64,000 nucleotides of DNA from Zingiber officinale (GCF_018446385.1 NC_055996.1:129008532-129072531), one strand, 5' to 3'; shown: positions 1 through 11,269, numbered from the stretch's first letter. Notes: generated from the sequence alone by a model not told the origin. Numbers and translations: made by a program.

Positions 1-156
1 ATGTCCCTAAGAGTGGGAAAATATTATTTTAGTTTTGGTTTTGAAGTTTAGGAAGGCATCGAGGTGTTGTTATTAGCCAAAATAGCCTGATAGTCCAAAG
101 CAATACATTTTAAGTGAATAATTTTACTGACAGATTTAAGCTCTGTTGTGAATTCA

Positions 157-1151
157 GGGGGTATTTGATTTAGGGTAATAATAATGGGGATTGGAATGAG
201 AATCATTGATTGTCATTGTTAATGTTTGGATTATAGAAATACAAATAAGAGAATGAATATTTGAAATTGGGTAATAACTCATTCTCATGTACCTCCCCTT
301 CAATGAGTCATTACCTTATTTTTATCAATCAAAATATTCCCTTATTGCAAAAATACCTTTGACCTAGAACTAAAATTTCCTCCCTTAATATCAAATATCA
401 AAATATATTTATTTATTTTTTCTTCCATATCACTTCTCTCTCCTTGTTCTCTCTCATCATATTTTCTCTCTCATCATTTTATCACACACTTTCTCTCTCC
501 TTAATCTCTCCTATCACACTCTCTTTACTTTTTTTTTCTCATCATACTTTCTCTCTCCTCAATCTCTTCCATCGCACTCTCTTTTCTCTTTTTTCTTATC
601 ACACTTTCGCTCTCATCACACTTTCTCTCTCTTCAATCTCTCTTGTCACACTCCCTCCTTTTTTCTCTCATCATATTTTCTCATCACACTTTCTCTCTCA
701 CCATACTTTCTCTCTCCTCAATCTCTCTCATCACACTCTCTCTCCTCATTTTTTCTCATTACATTTTCTCTCTATTCATCCTCTCTCATCATACTTTCTC
801 TCACATCATATTTTCTCTCTCATCTTCTCTTATTATGCTCTCTCCTATCACACTCTCTTTTCTCATTTTCTCTCATCACACTTTCTCTTTCTTCATTCTT
901 TCTCATCACACTTTTTCTCTCATCATACTTTTCTCTCATCATTCTCTTTCATCATATTTTTCTCTCACATCTAATTTTTTCTCTTATTTTCCTTTAAGGG
1001 TAAAAAAAGAATTTTGATTTATTCCGATAGAAAATATATAACTAATCAAATATTGATTTTAAGAGTGATATACATGCTCATACCCATTCGCATTCCACAA
1101 TACAATGATTCTCATTCCGATTCCTATTCTTAGGAAAGAATCAAACGCCCC
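157..1151 (+). mobile_element. MITE-like element with TCTC-rich core (copy 1)
   Basis: The ends are short imperfect inverted repeats (left GGGGGTATTTGATT, right end reading inward GGGGCGTTTGATTC), of the kind seen in PIF/Harbinger-type MITEs. The interior from about 430 to 985 is a degenerate minisatellite of CTCTCATCACACTTT-like units, which leaves long meaningless open frames rich in Ser, His, Leu and Phe. The right 170 bp match, as reverse complement, the left end of the element at 16044-17413, so the two belong to one family. It lies in the intron before the first visible epoxide hydrolase exon. No transposase is present. The target duplication is not clear by eye. Confidence 0.7.
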
Positions 1152-1600
1152 ATCAATCTCTTGGATTTAAATGATGCCTTTAGTTGTTAAAAAAATTAAA
1201 GTTTTGGCGTTCAGGAAAAAATATAAAGATAAAGAACATAACTTTGGCGAAGCTAGCTAGGGGTATTTAAGATACATTAAAAAAAAAAAAAAAGAAAAAA
1301 GACGATGAGCCTTCTGGGAATATGCCTGATTTTGGAATCCCCCACCTCGCACTCTAAGCGGTCAAGGGATCATGTTTTTTCTATTTTACTTAGTTTAAAC
1401 GATAACCTTGAACTACTCTCTTCTTTGGCAAGGCTAGATAGACAGAATTTGATAATAATCTTACTGGAAAATTGCCAGTATATTTCCTCTTTGCATTTTT
1501 CCTGTTCCTTTTCCAAAAGCATTTTCTGTATCAAAACTACATAAAGTTCAGAAATAAACATAAATGCCTTTTAATATATTTAATTGTAACTACAATGTAG
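1152..1600 (+). other. Intron remainder upstream of epoxide hydrolase exon
   Basis: AT-rich sequence between the MITE and the splice acceptor at 1599-1600. It holds a 15-base A run near 1279-1294. The small open frames on both strands match no family I recognise and look like chance. Together with 1-156 it is probably part of one long intron of the epoxide hydrolase gene. Confidence 0.5.
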
Positions 1601-2259
1601 GAACCTGGAAAAATAGAAGCAGAATTCGCTAGCTATGGCACTGCATGGGTTCTCAAGAAATTTTTGACATATCGTAATCCAGGTCCTTTCTACATTACCA
1701 AAGATCAAGGATGGAGTTTACCTTCTGAAATCCCTTTGCCTTCTTGGCTTTCTGAATTTGACATTGACTACTATTCTAACAAATACGAGAAGACTGGTTT
1801 CACAGGAGGTTTGAACTATTATCGAGCTCTTGACTTGTAAGTTATTCATAATTTCTGCTCTATACTGTAAATGCATCCATCCTCCTCGGGAATCCATCAA
1901 ATATAAGTTCAATGAATGATCAGAAACTATAAGTGTTTGACCATATATCAAAAACTGCTGCAGTTATTTTTTGAAACATTTTAGAGCTAAATACTGATGG
2001 AATTAAGATTAGGAACTGGAACCTTACTGCACCATGGACTAACGCGCGCATAAATGTACCTGTAAAGTTCATCGTCGGTGATCTAGACTTGACCTATCAC
2101 GCACCTGGTGCCCAAGATTTCATACACAAGGGCGGTTTGAAGAATTTTGTACCATCACTCAAGGAAGTAGTTGTCATGGAAGGAGTAGGTCACTTCATCA
2201 ACGAGGAGAAACCTGATGAAATCAGTGAGCACATTTCAGATTTCATCAAGAGTTTCTGA
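1601..2259 (+). CDS. Soluble epoxide hydrolase, 3' part (last two exons)
   Basis: Alpha/beta-hydrolase-fold epoxide hydrolase, which in this family turns epoxides (for example fatty acid epoxides) into diols. Two exons are visible, 1601-1836 and 2013-2259, joined by a GT-AG intron in codon phase 2. The first begins EPGKIEAEF after a TGTAG acceptor and carries the lid motif TGGLNYYRALDL with its epoxide-polarising Tyr. The second holds GDLDLTYH, with the charge-relay Asp, and GVGHFINEEKP, with the catalytic His, and stops at TGA 2257-2259. The exon or exons with the HGFPE and nucleophile GHDWG motifs are not in the window and presumably lie upstream. The visible frame is clean. AATAAA at 2357-2362 could serve as polyadenylation signal. 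Whether the whole gene works cannot be judged here. Confidence 0.93.
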
Positions 2260-2869
2260 TATTCAGCTTTGATATCTGCATTTGATGATAAGTTGTGGTC
2301 GGGTCTCATGATTTATGCTCTAATAAGATGCCCTGAATGATGTATTTGTGTCTGTTAATAAACTCGAGGTAGGTCAACCTCTTGTTACTAAAACATGAGT
2401 GTTTGAACTGATACAATTTAGTGAATCAATACTACATGATTGGAGTGTCGCTAATGTGAATTTTGTATTAGTTTCTTAATGATTTTCTGTATGTGCAGAA
2501 TTAAAGATCTAAGATAGGTGATGATACACGTGTCTTTTGCAGCAAAAGGTGATAATCTTCGTCCGAAGGCCTTCTAGAACTACCTCATAAGAAGGAAGAT
2601 AAATCACGGAGGACTTGGCCTAGCAAAGTAATCCTTTGTATAGGGATCGGGTGACCCGCGATGAATTTTACAAGCACTGTGAATTGGCCTCATGAGCTAT
2701 TATAGCAACATCACATATAAATACTGTTATTCAATTTGCCGGAGATATTTGGGACTTTAGTTGAATTTAAATATACCAAATTTAAAGTCCACTTATCTGT
2801 TGAAATGACCCGAGCTAATAATCTCAGGCTACCAGTAGGTGTTGGTATCTGTCAAGTGCCGAACGAAGG
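2260..2869. other. Spacer with LTR-like debris
   Basis: No gene is seen. The stretch 2640-2680 (GGTGACCCGCGATGAATTT) recurs at about 4690-4710, and 2765-2850 resembles 63370-63440 (both read as an ACTTATCT-TTGA followed by TAATCTCAG-CT module). This suggests decayed LTR sequence of one family at both places. Confidence 0.4.
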
Positions 2870-3390
2870 TTGCACGGTGGCCGAGCGGACTAGCTCCCGA
2901 GCAAGCTTGAGACTGGCCGAGCATAGTGACCAAGCGAGCTTATAGCCGGTCGGGTGAGCAGAGAGACCGAGCGAGTTAAAGGTCGATCGAGCAACTTAGC
3001 TGAGCGAGCTTGGTGATCGAGTGCCGAGCGAGATCAAGGTCGGTCAGGCAGATAGACCGAGTGAAACAGCTAAGTGATCGGTCGGGCACAGCAGCAGAGT
3101 GACCAACCGAGTGAAAGGGCGAGCCGTCGAGCGAACTGGAGGCCGGTCAGGTGAAGAGGCTGAGCGGAGGTCGGCCGGGCGAAGAGGCTAAGTGAGTTGG
3201 AGGTCGGTTGGGCGAAGAGGCCGAGCAAGCTGGGGCCTGCCGGGCGAAGAGGGCGAGCGAGCTGACCGACTGGGCGAGTTAGAGACCGGTCGGGCAAAGA
3301 CTAGAAAGCGACTGAATGAGCACACTTCCGAGCGACCGGACGAGCAAACAACTGAGCGAAGTGACCGGTATAGAGCTAGGCGAGCCGAGG
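2870..3390. repeat. Degenerate GC-rich minisatellite
   Basis: Imperfect tandem units of roughly 25-45 bp built on the words CCGAGCGAG, GGTCGGTCGGGC and GAAGAGGC. The base composition is far richer in G and C than the flanks. The repeats keep several frames open on both strands, giving spurious Arg/Ser/Pro-rich open frames. It seems to sit inside old LTR-derived sequence. Confidence 0.75.
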
Positions 3391-3447
3391 CCTACGATAA
3401 ATACAGTTTCCTTAAAACAGATTTGCACCACTTCCGATTGTGCTTTA

Positions 3448-3977
3448 GGGTTTAGGAACAATATTTATGAATCATGTTTATCAATAAAACTCTTATCAAC
3501 ATGTTAAATAAACAAAGAAAATTTCAAAATGAACAAACATATTTGTATTATCAAGTTCAATAATCAACTAAATAAGTTTAAAATATAAAAATTTTAAACA
3601 AGCTTGAATTGCGAGTTCGATAACATATAAATGAACCAAGTCTCGAATGTAACAAAACTCAAGCTCATAAAAAATAAATCAAAAAAAGTTTAAATAATTA
3701 TTTCAATAGTTTGGTTCATTGTAAGCTTGACTTACTTTGATTTAATTATCTTATCAAATAAATTTGAATACTAGAATGATGGGCTCGACTTGATTTGTTT
3801 GTCGTGCTATTGGTAGATTTCTGAGACTTTGCTTGGCCAAACCAACCAGTTTGGTCATTTAATTGGCTAAATTGGTTCAGCCAACTTTGTTGACTTGTCT
3901 ACATTTATTGACTCAACCAATATGCTAGACCTGTCTGGCTACGCAGGGCAAATCGCAACTCGCGGCTACGCGAAGCC
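3448..3977 (+). repeat. About 0.5-kb direct repeat, copy A
   Basis: The segment from ATGTTTATCAATAAAACTC to CAACTCGCGGCTACGCGA recurs in the same orientation at 5416-5927 with scattered differences. The copy ends where an inverted LTR fragment begins. The sequence style (GAACCAAGTC, GCTCGACTTGATTTGTTT) is like non-autonomous hAT-type repeats of plants, but I see no complete terminal repeats. Confidence 0.7.
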
Positions 3978-4671
3978 TGCCAAACATCTAGTCTTTCACA
4001 TCTGGTCCTTTAGACCTGTCAAACATTTGGTCCTTCAGACCTATTTGAACTTTCTCTGGCCTTGGTTAGTATATGTTCAAGTTGATCTACTAAGACTTGC
4101 CTGTAACACTGAGTTAGCACCATAAATATAAAATGATAAAGATAAAATAGTGTTAGCATTATTAATAATTCGCTAATTCGGTCGACTGCACGTGATCGAT
4201 CAGAAACTAGTCGATCACATATTACCTAAGGTTACCTTCTCCTAGGGATGTCAGCTTCACTCACTAGGACTTCCATTGTCTGACTTCTCTCATCAAGACT
4301 TCCACCACCTAGCATCACTCACTAGTGTCCGGCTTCATTGGCCAGAACTTCCACTACCTAGCTTCACTCATTAGGGTCCAACTTCACTTACCAGGATTTC
4401 CACTACTTAGTTTCACTCACTAGGGTCCGACTTCACTCACCACGACTTCCACTACCTAGTTTCACTCACTAGGGTCTAACTTCACTCACCAGGACTTTTT
4501 CTTGTCTAACCTCCAGTTAGGACTTACCCTTGTTAGTCATCTAATCCTAACTAGATTTTTCTCTTTTAAACATCAAATCCTTTTTAGATCAATCCTTTGT
4601 CAAACTGATCAAACTAAGATACATTATTAAATATCAAATTAAAACCCTAGAGATTGATTATCCTAACAAAA
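3978..4671 (-). mobile_element. LTR fragment, same family as the solo LTR at 7199-8798
   Basis: The segment CCTGTAACACTGAGTTAGCAC and the following 140 bp are the reverse complement of about 7690-7860, and 4500-4671 is the reverse complement of 7199-7340. Between them at 4250-4520 is the minisatellite TTCACTCACTAGGGTCC / CACTCACCAGGACTTCC. The fragment ends in CCTAACA, near the LTR terminus. It is incomplete and clearly older than the solo LTR. Confidence 0.75.
4250..4520. repeat. LTR-borne minisatellite (TTCACTCACTAGG type)
   Basis: Alternating units of about 45-50 bp: CTTCACTCACTAGGGTCC and CTTCACTCACCAGGACTTCC with CACTACCTAG. The same word family appears on the opposite strand at about 7350-7690 and on this strand at 55800-56050, 61550-61800 and weakly at 62930-62990. 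Confidence 0.8.
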
Positions 4672-5182
4672 GTAACTTTTATATAAGGGTCAAGTGACCC
4701 GCGATGAATTTATATAAACATCAATTATGTTAGCCCGTCGGGTTGATGATACATGTCTTTGAAACTCTTGGAGAGAGGAATCTTCATCAACTGCAAGTCT
4801 ATATAATAATCAAATTTATTTTATTTGCTTGACCTGTTGTTGGATCAGAACAATTATATTGGCTCTTGTGCGCCTGATCGACTTGTTTGGTCAGGTCAAA
4901 TTAATTGATTTGTGCGGCCTAATTATACCTATTAGATTTTCTATCATGTTCAACTTCTCTAATTTGATTAGGCCGATTGAGTTGATTGGTTCGCCTAATC
5001 TGATTGACTCTTCTGGGCTCTTGTTTGGCCTAGTCAACTTGATCGCTCTAATCAAACTAATTCTTGTTCAGCCTAACAAAATCTATCAGATTACCTAGCT
5101 TGCCTAATTTGTCTAGTTTGACAAGGCCTACTAAGCTAACTAGCTTGCTAAACCGATTGACTTAACTTGGTTAGACATGGAG

Positions 5183-5760
5183 ATAGGGCTATAAATGAAT
5201 CGGATGTTTGTGAACAAACAGGGTGTTCAGTTTGATAAAAATTTATTTATATCCGTTCAATACACACAAGATTAATTAAATAAAAAAATTTAAATAATTC
5301 GTTAAACTAAATAAATAAATTTGAACACATGTGTTTAACTCATTAATATTCGTAAATAGTGTTCATGACAACATTCATCAACAACGTTTGTGAATAATGC
5401 TCGTAAACTATGTTTATGAACAATATACGTGAACCATGCATGTTTATCAATAAAACTCTTATCAATATATTAAATAAAAAAATCAAAATGAATAAACATG
5501 TTTGTATTATCAAGTTAATAATCAACCAAATAAGTTTAAAATATAAAAATTTTAAAGAAGCTTGAATTGCGAGTTCGATAACATATAAATAAACCAAGTC
5601 TTGAACGTCATTAAACTCAAACTCATAAAAAATTAAATTAAATTTAAATAATTATTTTAACAGTTTGATTGATTGTAGGCTCGATTTACTTTGATTTAAT
5701 TATCTTATTAAATAAATTTGAATACTAAAAAGTTGGGCTCCGCTTTATTTGTTTACCGTG
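5183..5760 (+). mobile_element. Possible non-autonomous hAT-like repeat
   Basis: Starts near AGGGCTATAAATGAATCGG and ends near TTGGGCTCCGCTTTATTTG, with many GTTCATGAACAA / GTGAACCATG words inside. It overlaps the second copy of the 0.5-kb direct repeat. Inverted terminal repeats and target duplication are not convincing, so the boundaries and class are tentative. Confidence 0.3.
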
Positions 5761-5927
5761 CTGGCAGATTTCTGAGACTTTGCTTGGCTAAACCAACCAA
5801 TTTGGTCATTTAATTGGCTGAATTGGTTCAGCCAACTTTGTTGACTTGTCTACATTGATTGACTCAACCAATATGCTAGACCTGTCTGGCTGGGCAGGGC
5901 AACTCGCAACTCGCGGCTATGCGAGGC
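5416..5927 (+). repeat. About 0.5-kb direct repeat, copy B
   Basis: Second copy of 3448-3977: it shares GCATGTTTATCAATAAAACT, GCTTGAATTGCGAGTTCGA and the closing CAATATGCTAGACCTGTCTG segment. A third, more diverged relative of its first part lies at about 38180-38400, next to the long TA repeat. Confidence 0.7.
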
Positions 5928-6726
5928 AACCGTTGAGATCAGATATGGCAAGGAGAAGCTGAAGGAAAATCGTTCAGTTGGATAAATTGCTTCCGACAGA
6001 AAATAAAGAATAAGCAATTCATCATTTTTCACAAAAAAAAAATATATTATAAAACTTTCCACGCAGAAAAAATAAATAGAGAATATTTTCCCCAAAACAA
6101 ACAATTAAGCCTAATTTAGGTCAGGTTTGAAAATGTAGCCTTTCATGACTGAGTCTTGCAGTTTATGATCAGAAGGCTAGTTGAAGAAGCGTTTGTTTAA
6201 TTATCGTAGTTCATCCGGAATTGGCGACTAACAGATCTGCCAAACTTTAGGTCTGATTTCGGTGAATTTTTTATGGAAATGCATGCGATGACAAAACATA
6301 ATTAATGCTTTTTTCTCACGTTACTTTCATTGCATGTCTGGTTGGGATTGCCCCCACTTGTTTGGGATTCTTCCTTCCTTCCTTCCTGATGCGACTAAAT
6401 TGGACATTTGGAATTCGAACTTCTGCTGCAGGTGCAGGTTTCTTACATGTTCAGGCTGCATAAACAATACCAAATAATTGAGACTTTCCTTTCTTTCTTT
6501 CGTTTGTTCTGTCTTTCTTTCTTTCTTGCGAGAGCACAAGATGCTTCTTATTGGACATGTGGCTTTAATCGAATCTGTGGCTTGCTCCTCAGTTGCTTGT
6601 TTGATTTTTTTGGCCGTTTAGTCCACACTTTTTTTTATCCACTGTTTACTTGTAAGGATGTATATATATAAATATAAAATGGTCTGGCTGGAAAGCCGCC
6701 AGGTCGGCCAGCATTCTCTGTCCCTT
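5928..6726. other. AT-rich spacer with CTTT/CCTT tracts
   Basis: No gene is seen. Short pyrimidine microsatellites occur at about 6372-6387 (TTCC) and 6484-6526 (CTTT). Open frames here are short and cross low-complexity sequence. Confidence 0.5.
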
Positions 6727-6888
6727 TCAATCTGGCGAAGAGCCATCACGCATTGCTGCTGACTTCATCTCATCCTCTTCCTGCAGCTCAACGACGACCA
6801 GCTTGTTGTTGTTTTGCCTTGGAATCCACATCTGCGCTGAGGCCAGGCCATCAGCTCCATCATCGTCCCCACTGCTCAACCTTCCCAT
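6727..6888 (-). CDS. Unrecognised exon-like ORF, 53 codons
   Basis: Reading leftward from ATG at 6888, a 53-residue frame contains MWIPRQNNNKLVVVELQEED and ends SSPD at a TGA (6727-6729). It lies in a GC-rich island (about 6690-6910) inside AT-rich repeat DNA. Just upstream on the same strand is a possible AG acceptor in frame with more codons (AFLSGMGRL), so this could be the last exon of a gene or an orphan exon. I do not recognise the family and assign no function. Confidence 0.3.
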   Translation of the reverse strand: MGRLSSGDDDGADGLASAQMWIPRQNNNKLVVVELQEEDEMKSAAMRDGSSPD

Positions 6889-7198
6889 TCCACTCAAGAA
6901 AGCCTGTCTCGAGCTAGAGTTAATTGCATTACTTAAATTAAGGTTACAACCAATTTTGTGATTTAGAAATGAAGCAATTGTGCCCCGTGATTCCGTAGGT
7001 TAGTTTTAACATAAGGTTACAACCTTCCCATTCCGCAATTTTGTAATTACTCAAGAAAGCAATTAAGGTTAAATTCCGTAGGTTAGTTTTAACATAAAAT
7101 TTTAGAGAATCAAGATGTTTGAAATTGTCAAACATAGAGAGGTGGTCTCTGAATTTAACGAAATAAAGTTGATTTAAAATAAAAGATAATATCCTAAC

Positions 7199-8798
7199 TG
7201 TTGGGGTAATTCACCTTTAGAATTTCGATATTTGATAATATATTTAAGTTTAGTCAATTTGAACAAGAGTTGATCTAAACAGAACTTAATATTTGAAGGA
7301 GACTAGATAACTAGCAAAGGTAAGTCATAACCAAAGGATAGGCAAAGTGAAAATCCTGGTGAGTGAAGCCGAATCCTAGTAAATGAAGTTAGGTAATAAA
7401 AGTCCTAATGAGTGAAGTCAGACTCTAGTGAGTGAATTTAGGTGATGGAAGTCCTTGTAAGTGAAGTCGGACCCTAGTAAGTGAAACTAGGTAGTGGAAG
7501 TTCTGATAAGTGAAGTCGGGCCCTAATGAGTGAAGCTAGGTAGTGAAAGTCTTGGTGAATGAAATCGGACCCTAGTGAGTGAAGATAGATAGTGAAAGTC
7601 CTGGTGAGTGAAGCGGGGACCTAGTGAGTGAAGGTAGGTGGTGGAAGTCCTGGTGAGTGAAGTCAGGCAATGAAAGTCCTAGTGAATGAAGCTGAGCAGC
7701 CATAAGGGAGGTAACCTTTGGTTATATGTGATCGACTGGTTTCCGATCGACCGCGAGCGGTCGACTGGACCAGCAAATCTTGAAATCTATTAACACTGTA
7801 TTACTTTACTGTTTTATCTATTGTGCTAACTCAGTGTTGCAGGGAAGTCCAACTAGGTCAACGAACTGATCCGATAGCTGCCATGAAGTCCAAACAGGTC
7901 AACAGGCTGACCGGATGTCTGACAAGATGGTAAGTTAAGGTGGGTCACTGGAGGAGAGTGACTTGGTGAGGACGTGTTCCCTTTTTGAGGGAACAATATG
8001 CGTCAATCCAACTTAGATCCATTTTAGAAATCTAAGTTGAGATCTTGATTAGATTCTGATCTCGAGGAGACAGGATCTAATTACTACTCTACTTGTTATC
8101 GTGCTAACTTTCTTTTACAGGGCAGTATACCTTTTATTTGTCTCGGACTAACCTTTTCTTGCAGGAAAATAGTTTGCTAGAAAAGGAGGTTCGGGCGCTC
8201 AGAGTGGTCTGAGCGCCCGGAACTGGTCCTGGCGCCTAGAATGGTCGAAGCTTATCTTGTCGCCAGCTTGGAGCGTGCTGATTGGTTGGCTGATGTCACG
8301 GTCCAAGCGCTCGGAAGGGATCTAGGCGCACTGCCTATATAAGCAGCCTTCCACCAGGAGCATAGAACACAAGTTTCTTTTGTGATTACTTTTTTGCGCG
8401 TTGTTCCAAAGACGCTCCTGCGACTCCACGACGTGACTCCGACAGTCGAGTGACGCTGCTCCGATGACCAAGCAACACAACTCCGGCGACAGAGTGATGC
8501 GACTCCAACAACTAAAGCATAGTCTTCCAGATCTCTGAGAAGAAGTTGGTATATTTGTTTACTTCTGCACTTAAATTATACATTCATTGTATTACTCTTG
8601 TAAAAGATTTGCGAACTATTAGTGAATTGTCCACCGAAAGCACTCTCATGTGCGGACCTTGGAGTAGGAATCAACGAAAATTCTGAACCAAGTAAAACTT
8701 GGTTTGTTAGCATTGTTTTCATTGTTATCTTTCTGCTGCGTATTTTATTTTAGTATCGATTCTCCCACCTCTCCTCTAATGTTCTTTACGATCCAACA
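7199..8798 (+). mobile_element. Probable solo LTR
   Basis: Begins TGTTGG and ends CCAACA, the usual inverted termini, and is flanked by CTAAC on the left and CTAAT on the right, a near-perfect 5-bp target duplication. The core promoter TATATAAG at about 8336-8343 sets the orientation. Inside are the minisatellite at about 7350-7690 and a CCGACAGTCGAG / CGCTGCTCCGATGACC-type repeat downstream of the TATA box. No internal region or second LTR adjoins, so it most likely formed by LTR-LTR recombination. The retroelement superfamily cannot be told from the LTR alone. One mismatch in the flanks suggests some age. Confidence 0.75.
7350..7690. repeat. LTR-borne minisatellite inside solo LTR
   Basis: About eight imperfect units such as CCTAGTGAGTGAAGCTAGG and AAAGTCCTGGTGAGTGAAG. 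This is the reverse complement of the TTCACTCACTAGG repeat seen in the other LTRs of the window. Confidence 0.85.
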
Positions 8799-11269
8799 CT
8801 AATGTCAATTAAATAATTATTTAAATAGTCTCAAAATCCTAATGATACAAATGATAAAAAATAACTCTAAATCGATGACAAAAAATTATTTGAAATATTT
8901 AAAAAGGGTTTAAATAATATTTCTTTTACCTAAACGGGTTCAATTTGAATAAAAAATTATCATCTCTCAAAATCGAGGTTATCCTGTATCAATTACTTAG
9001 AGGAACAAACAAAATAATTAAGATTTGAATATCAATAAAAATAAATATTCTAGAGGTCGATCAGTCGATCTCTACCTCTGAACAATGGACAGTAAATTAA
9101 GAAAAAAAAGACCGTCTACCATCTAGACTAATTGAGTGTAATTCGAACATCTGAATTATAAAAAAAAATTGAAACAAGAATGCTCTCCACAGGTGTGATA
9201 TAGTAATAAAATCATTAAAGGAGTTCTCCGCGAGTCTACTTCCAAGAGAAAAAAACATGCTACTAAGAACGCCTAAATTATTTTTAAAAAATAATAATAA
9301 TTAAGCAAGAGTAAGGCAAGCAATTGATTCATGATTTGTGCATCTTGGACTTTGACAAGGGTTGATTTCTCCACACTGTTGAGTGGGGTATAGACGATCT
9401 ACATCACTGTGCTCACTTGAAAGGAAAACAAGCAAATGAAGAAGAAGAAGAAGTTTGAGAGGAAAGTGACGGATGAGCCGCCCTACCAAACCTTTGAATG
9501 ATTCGAGTTTGGTGAGAGAATTTAATTCAGCTGTCACTTTTGGCTATTTTCTCCATCACCTTAATTCATGACCCCAACCAACTCCTTGGGCAGATTAATT
9601 TAAGATGAATATTGCCTTCCCTAGCTACAAGCAACCCCATTAAATAATGCATTTTTGACCTAATACATTTGCCTTTTATCTCTTCAGAAAAAAAAAATAT
9701 CGGGAAGAAAAAGAAGAGAAGATTCAAAACACTCTTCATTAATCATATTTAAGTTGACATTTCTTTCCTACCATGTGAGTTCCAGACATTGATAGGGTTA
9801 TAGCTAGTTTTATTCCACAAGTGAGATCCTTAAAATACTTCTCCGCTTGACAATGGAATAGATTCGTTGTCACCTCATTTGTTTTTTTTTAATCCTCTTA
9901 AACTTAGTGAGTCAAATATATAGGACTAAAGGTGTATTTAAAATTGTGAAATTCTCAAAAACACATTTAACTTTTAAAATGTATAAGTACACATTTATTT
10001 TTCATTTTACTTTTTCTATCGATCATTATGTCATTGCATTACAACTAATTAATATTACTGTAGTATTACATTTTAAAAATCAGTACCATTCAACATCTTT
10101 ATGTTCTTATATTTTGAAAATCAACATCATTCTATTTTTGAATATAGAGAAGTCAAAAGGAGTGTGATTCTATTTTTTAGAAAATCAACAATACAGTTAG
10201 GGTTCATTTAGTTCGATTAGAATTATTTAGATTTATTCAGTTCAGATTATTTAGATTTTATAATTTTTTAAATTCAACCAAGAATTAAATTGAATTAACA
10301 ATAAATCAAACTAAATTATCCAAAATTAATTCAAATTATTTGGTTCGGGTATCCATTAACTTAAGTTTCTTTTCATTTCAAATTTTCAATCTTCCTCAAA
10401 TAAATAAACTCTAAATAATTTATATTTACAAATAAATAGCTCTAAATTTTATAAAATAGTTTCATTCAATAATATAAGAAAAAAATTTACACATTCTAAA
10501 GATTTCAAAGATTATACTAAAAAAATTATAAATTATATATTAATTTCTTATTCGAGTTTCAGGACAGATTATTCGGATGGTGAGCTAAATCCAAAATTAA
10601 ATCATTAACCCAATTAACATCTTGGATTAGTTTATTCAATCGACCCGAATTTCATTTAATCAAATCAAATAACCCGAATGTTATTTGGATCAGGCGGATT
10701 AATAGATTGACCTAAATAATGAACACCCCTAAACACAATGATTTGAATTTTAAAAACCAACACCTCGGGATGCTTTGGAACAAATAAAATTTGAACCGCG
10801 GTTGATGGGGGGAGTAAATAGGAAATAAGGGTGCTTTTTAAAAAAAAAATAAAAGTTAAAATACCTCTTTGGTGAATTCTACCATTTTGATGCATCTGTT
10901 GGATAATTGTTGAATTTATATTGTATGAGCATCATTTCAGCTAATAAAATTGATGAATAATTAACCTTTACTAATGGCATAGCATTATCGAGTTAATATA
11001 ATTGTGTCATCACTCTACTAATCATTTAAAAAAAAAAATCTCGTCACATGAAACTCAATTAATATCATGCAAAGTGTTGGTTGTTGGTAATAAAGACATA
11101 TGGGATCGTGCCTAGTATCCTCTGTCTATTATTAACTATATTCTCCACGTTGAAGCTGCCAACAATTATTACGTTCTTAAATTCTTTTATTTGTGCGTAT
11201 GATTTAGGTGTCTGAGCTTCATCTTATTAATTTTAAAGGTAGGTGATCTTCCTAATTTTTGTAGAGGAT
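8799..11269. other. AT-rich intergenic region, no supported gene
   Basis: Mostly AT-rich with simple A/T runs. Around 10060-10190 and 10740-10760 are words like TTTTAAAAATCAGTACCA that recall the array at 34815-35095. A 78-codon frame on the minus strand at 9301-9537 has a hydrophobic KLLLLLHLLVFLSS stretch and four Cys residues, but there is no recognisable family or support for expression. Confidence 0.5.

Noticed and set aside
444-1017. Two overlapping open frames of 124-176 codons
   Set aside because: They run through a TCTC minisatellite. The peptide is a Ser/His/Leu/Phe repeat and both frames stay open because of the repeat.
3070-3507. Several Arg/Ser/Pro-rich open frames on both strands
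   Set aside because: Products of the GC-rich minisatellite, with no family features.
4829-5098. 89-codon frame rich in Leu/Ile
   Set aside because: Comes from AT-rich repeat DNA with TTGATT/CTGATTGAC words; no membrane-protein family recognised.
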